From contig CBDDCY010000012.1 of NCBI GenBank assembly GCA_965226435.1, positions 434,001-498,000 on the forward strand: a stretch of DNA of 64,000 bases. The letters run 5' to 3'. The notes under the pieces were generated by a model. That model did no database searches and had not been told where the DNA came from. It was given only the letters and a program-made list of their open reading frames with translations. This document shows, one piece after another, positions 63,195 through 64,000 of the stretch; position 1 is the stretch's first letter; each line of letters starts with the position of its first letter. The stretch comes from UBA6623 sp965226435 (GTDB taxonomy: Bacteria; Acidobacteriota; Terriglobia; Bryobacterales; UBA6623). The position numbers and the translations under genes were made by a program.

Positions 63195-64000
63195 CTACCG
63201 AAACTTCGCTTCGCTCTCGGATGGAAAGTCCGCCGACACCTTCTGTGTGACCTCGCCTGTCGCCGCCCATTCCGCGCCCCGCTGGATCAGCGTGATGAAC
63301 CCCACGCAATCGATCGCGGGCCAGGGTCCCGAATCCGCCTTCGCGCCGGAATCCACATGGCCCATCGGGGTTCCAAATACTCGGCCCTTTCCGTAGCGAA
63401 TCGTGAAAGCCATCGGCTCATGCTCGCCGGTGCCGTGTTTCTCCACTCCCCAATGAGCTTCATACTTCGGGTCGGAATACGCCGTCGCCAGAATCGTCAT
63501 GTTCTTCGCCGGCCCACGCAGATTGCTGTACAATTCATCGCGCCCGTGTAGCCAAACAGGAGGCAGCCCGCGCATGATCGGGTGATCCGGCTCGCGCGTG
63601 ACAACCTCGAATTCATGAGCGTCCACGCATTCCCCCGCGTGCCCCGGACGATCATCCAGAAATATTTCGCCGTCTCGATAATGAACGAAGGGCCCCTGCT
63701 TCTCGTCACGGCCGCCCCAGCCGCCGATCCCGATCATCTCGTTGAACGCCCCCCAATCGGTGAACGCATGGTTTGTGGCATGGACATAAACCATCCCGCC
63801 GCCGTTTTTCATATAGCGTTCAAATGATTCCTGAACGCCTTGCGTCCAATCGTCCCCGTAGTAATCGAGCACGACCAAGTCATAGGCCGAGAACTTGGGG
63901 TCGAAAGCGCTCATATCGCCGCCCTTCACCGGGCTTGTAATGAGATCCACCTCGAACAGACCCGTTTGCTCGAGGATGTCCTTGTAATGAGCGCTGCTAA
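63195..64000 (-). CDS. ThuA-domain (trehalose-utilisation-like) protein, 5' end outside window
   Basis: The frame is open to the window edge, so the N-terminus is missing; at least 268 residues. ThuA-like glutamine-amidotransferase fold: SAYDLVVLDYYGDDW, GGGMVYVHATNHAF, then HEFEVVTREPDHPIMRGLP, DELYSN and GKGRVFGTPMGH. ThuA proteins often occur with PmoA-like and PSD1 genes in these phyla. Function unproven; a role in sugar catabolism is the usual guess. Confidence 0.9.
   Translation of the reverse strand, partial: SSAHYKDILEQTGLFEVDLITSPVKGGDMSAFDPKFSAYDLVVLDYYGDDWTQGVQESFERYMKNGGGMVYVHATNHAFTDWGAFNEMIGIGGWGGRDEKQGPFVHYRDGEIFLDDRPGHAGECVDAHEFEVVTREPDHPIMRGLPPVWLHGRDELYSNLRGPAKNMTILATAYSDPKYEAHWGVEKHGTGEHEPMAFTIRYGKGRVFGTPMGHVDSGAKADSGPWPAIDCVGFITLIQRGAEWAATGEVTQKVSADFPSESEAKFR

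Overview
The window is about 64 kb of high-GC bacterial chromosome with no rRNA, tRNA or CRISPR array that I can see. Several traits point to Acidobacteriota, probably a Solibacter/Bryobacter-like lineage. These are repeated pairs of PSCyt/DUF1549-DUF1553 and DUF1501 proteins, a PmoA-like (DUF6807) protein, a DUF1844 protein, a B12-dependent ribonucleotide reductase, and short secreted proteins of a type I associate with that phylum. Planctomycetes and Verrucomicrobia also carry the DUF1549/DUF1501 families, so the phylum call is an inference.

Layout. 1-516: end of a membrane protein gene. 923-12552 (+): PmoA-like lipoprotein, Tat-exported amidohydrolase, sugar isomerase-like protein, then two tandem DUF1549/1553 + DUF1501 pairs. 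A REPIN-like hairpin sits inside the first pair. 12598-13716 (-): queG. 14005-16580 (+): membrane HD-GYP/GAF protein whose degenerate GGDEF domain is split by a frameshift. 16720-19611 (+): small secreted proteins and a Nudix/metallo-beta-lactamase fusion. 19904-24675 (+): Gld-like ABC exporter operon ending in DUF4340. 24880-30291 (-): a third cluster, DUF1501-PSD1-DUF1501. 30399-31676 (-): tandem duplicate Uma2 genes. 31774-37907 (+): fabD-fabG, a 5'-nucleotidase-like enzyme, an acyl-CoA ligase and an L,D-transpeptidase, with one small membrane ORF on the minus strand. 37962-43611: molybdopterin oxidoreductase (+), nrdJ (-), class I fumarase (+).

44122-49926 is an accessory island. It encodes an AAA ATPase and a subtilisin-like protease that match the described ietAS anti-phage/incompatibility pair. 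The protease gene has been hit twice. An IS630-family element (45520-46612, TA duplication) splits it at codon 161. An IS256-family element (48500-49916, duplication GATCGGAT) landed on its original stop codon. Removing both elements in silico restores a 789-codon protease with Asp293, His324 and Ser538. The IS630 transposase has an A8G slippery site for -1 frameshifting, and the IS256 transposase carries a frameshift.

50293-55783 (+) is housekeeping: DUF1844, PhnP-like hydrolase, ribF, pta-like and an animal-type transketolase. 55835-64000 (-) holds a 50-residue MazE-tail-like protein behind trkA-trkH, an MBOAT/SGNH O-acetylation pair, a PQQ beta-propeller protein and the end of a ThuA-domain gene.

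I did not find a wholly undescribed system. The most informative signals are the twice-interrupted ietAS locus, the split GGDEF sensor, the REPIN-like element, the uneven Uma2 duplication, the orphan MazE-like peptide and the palindrome in the nrdJ promoter.
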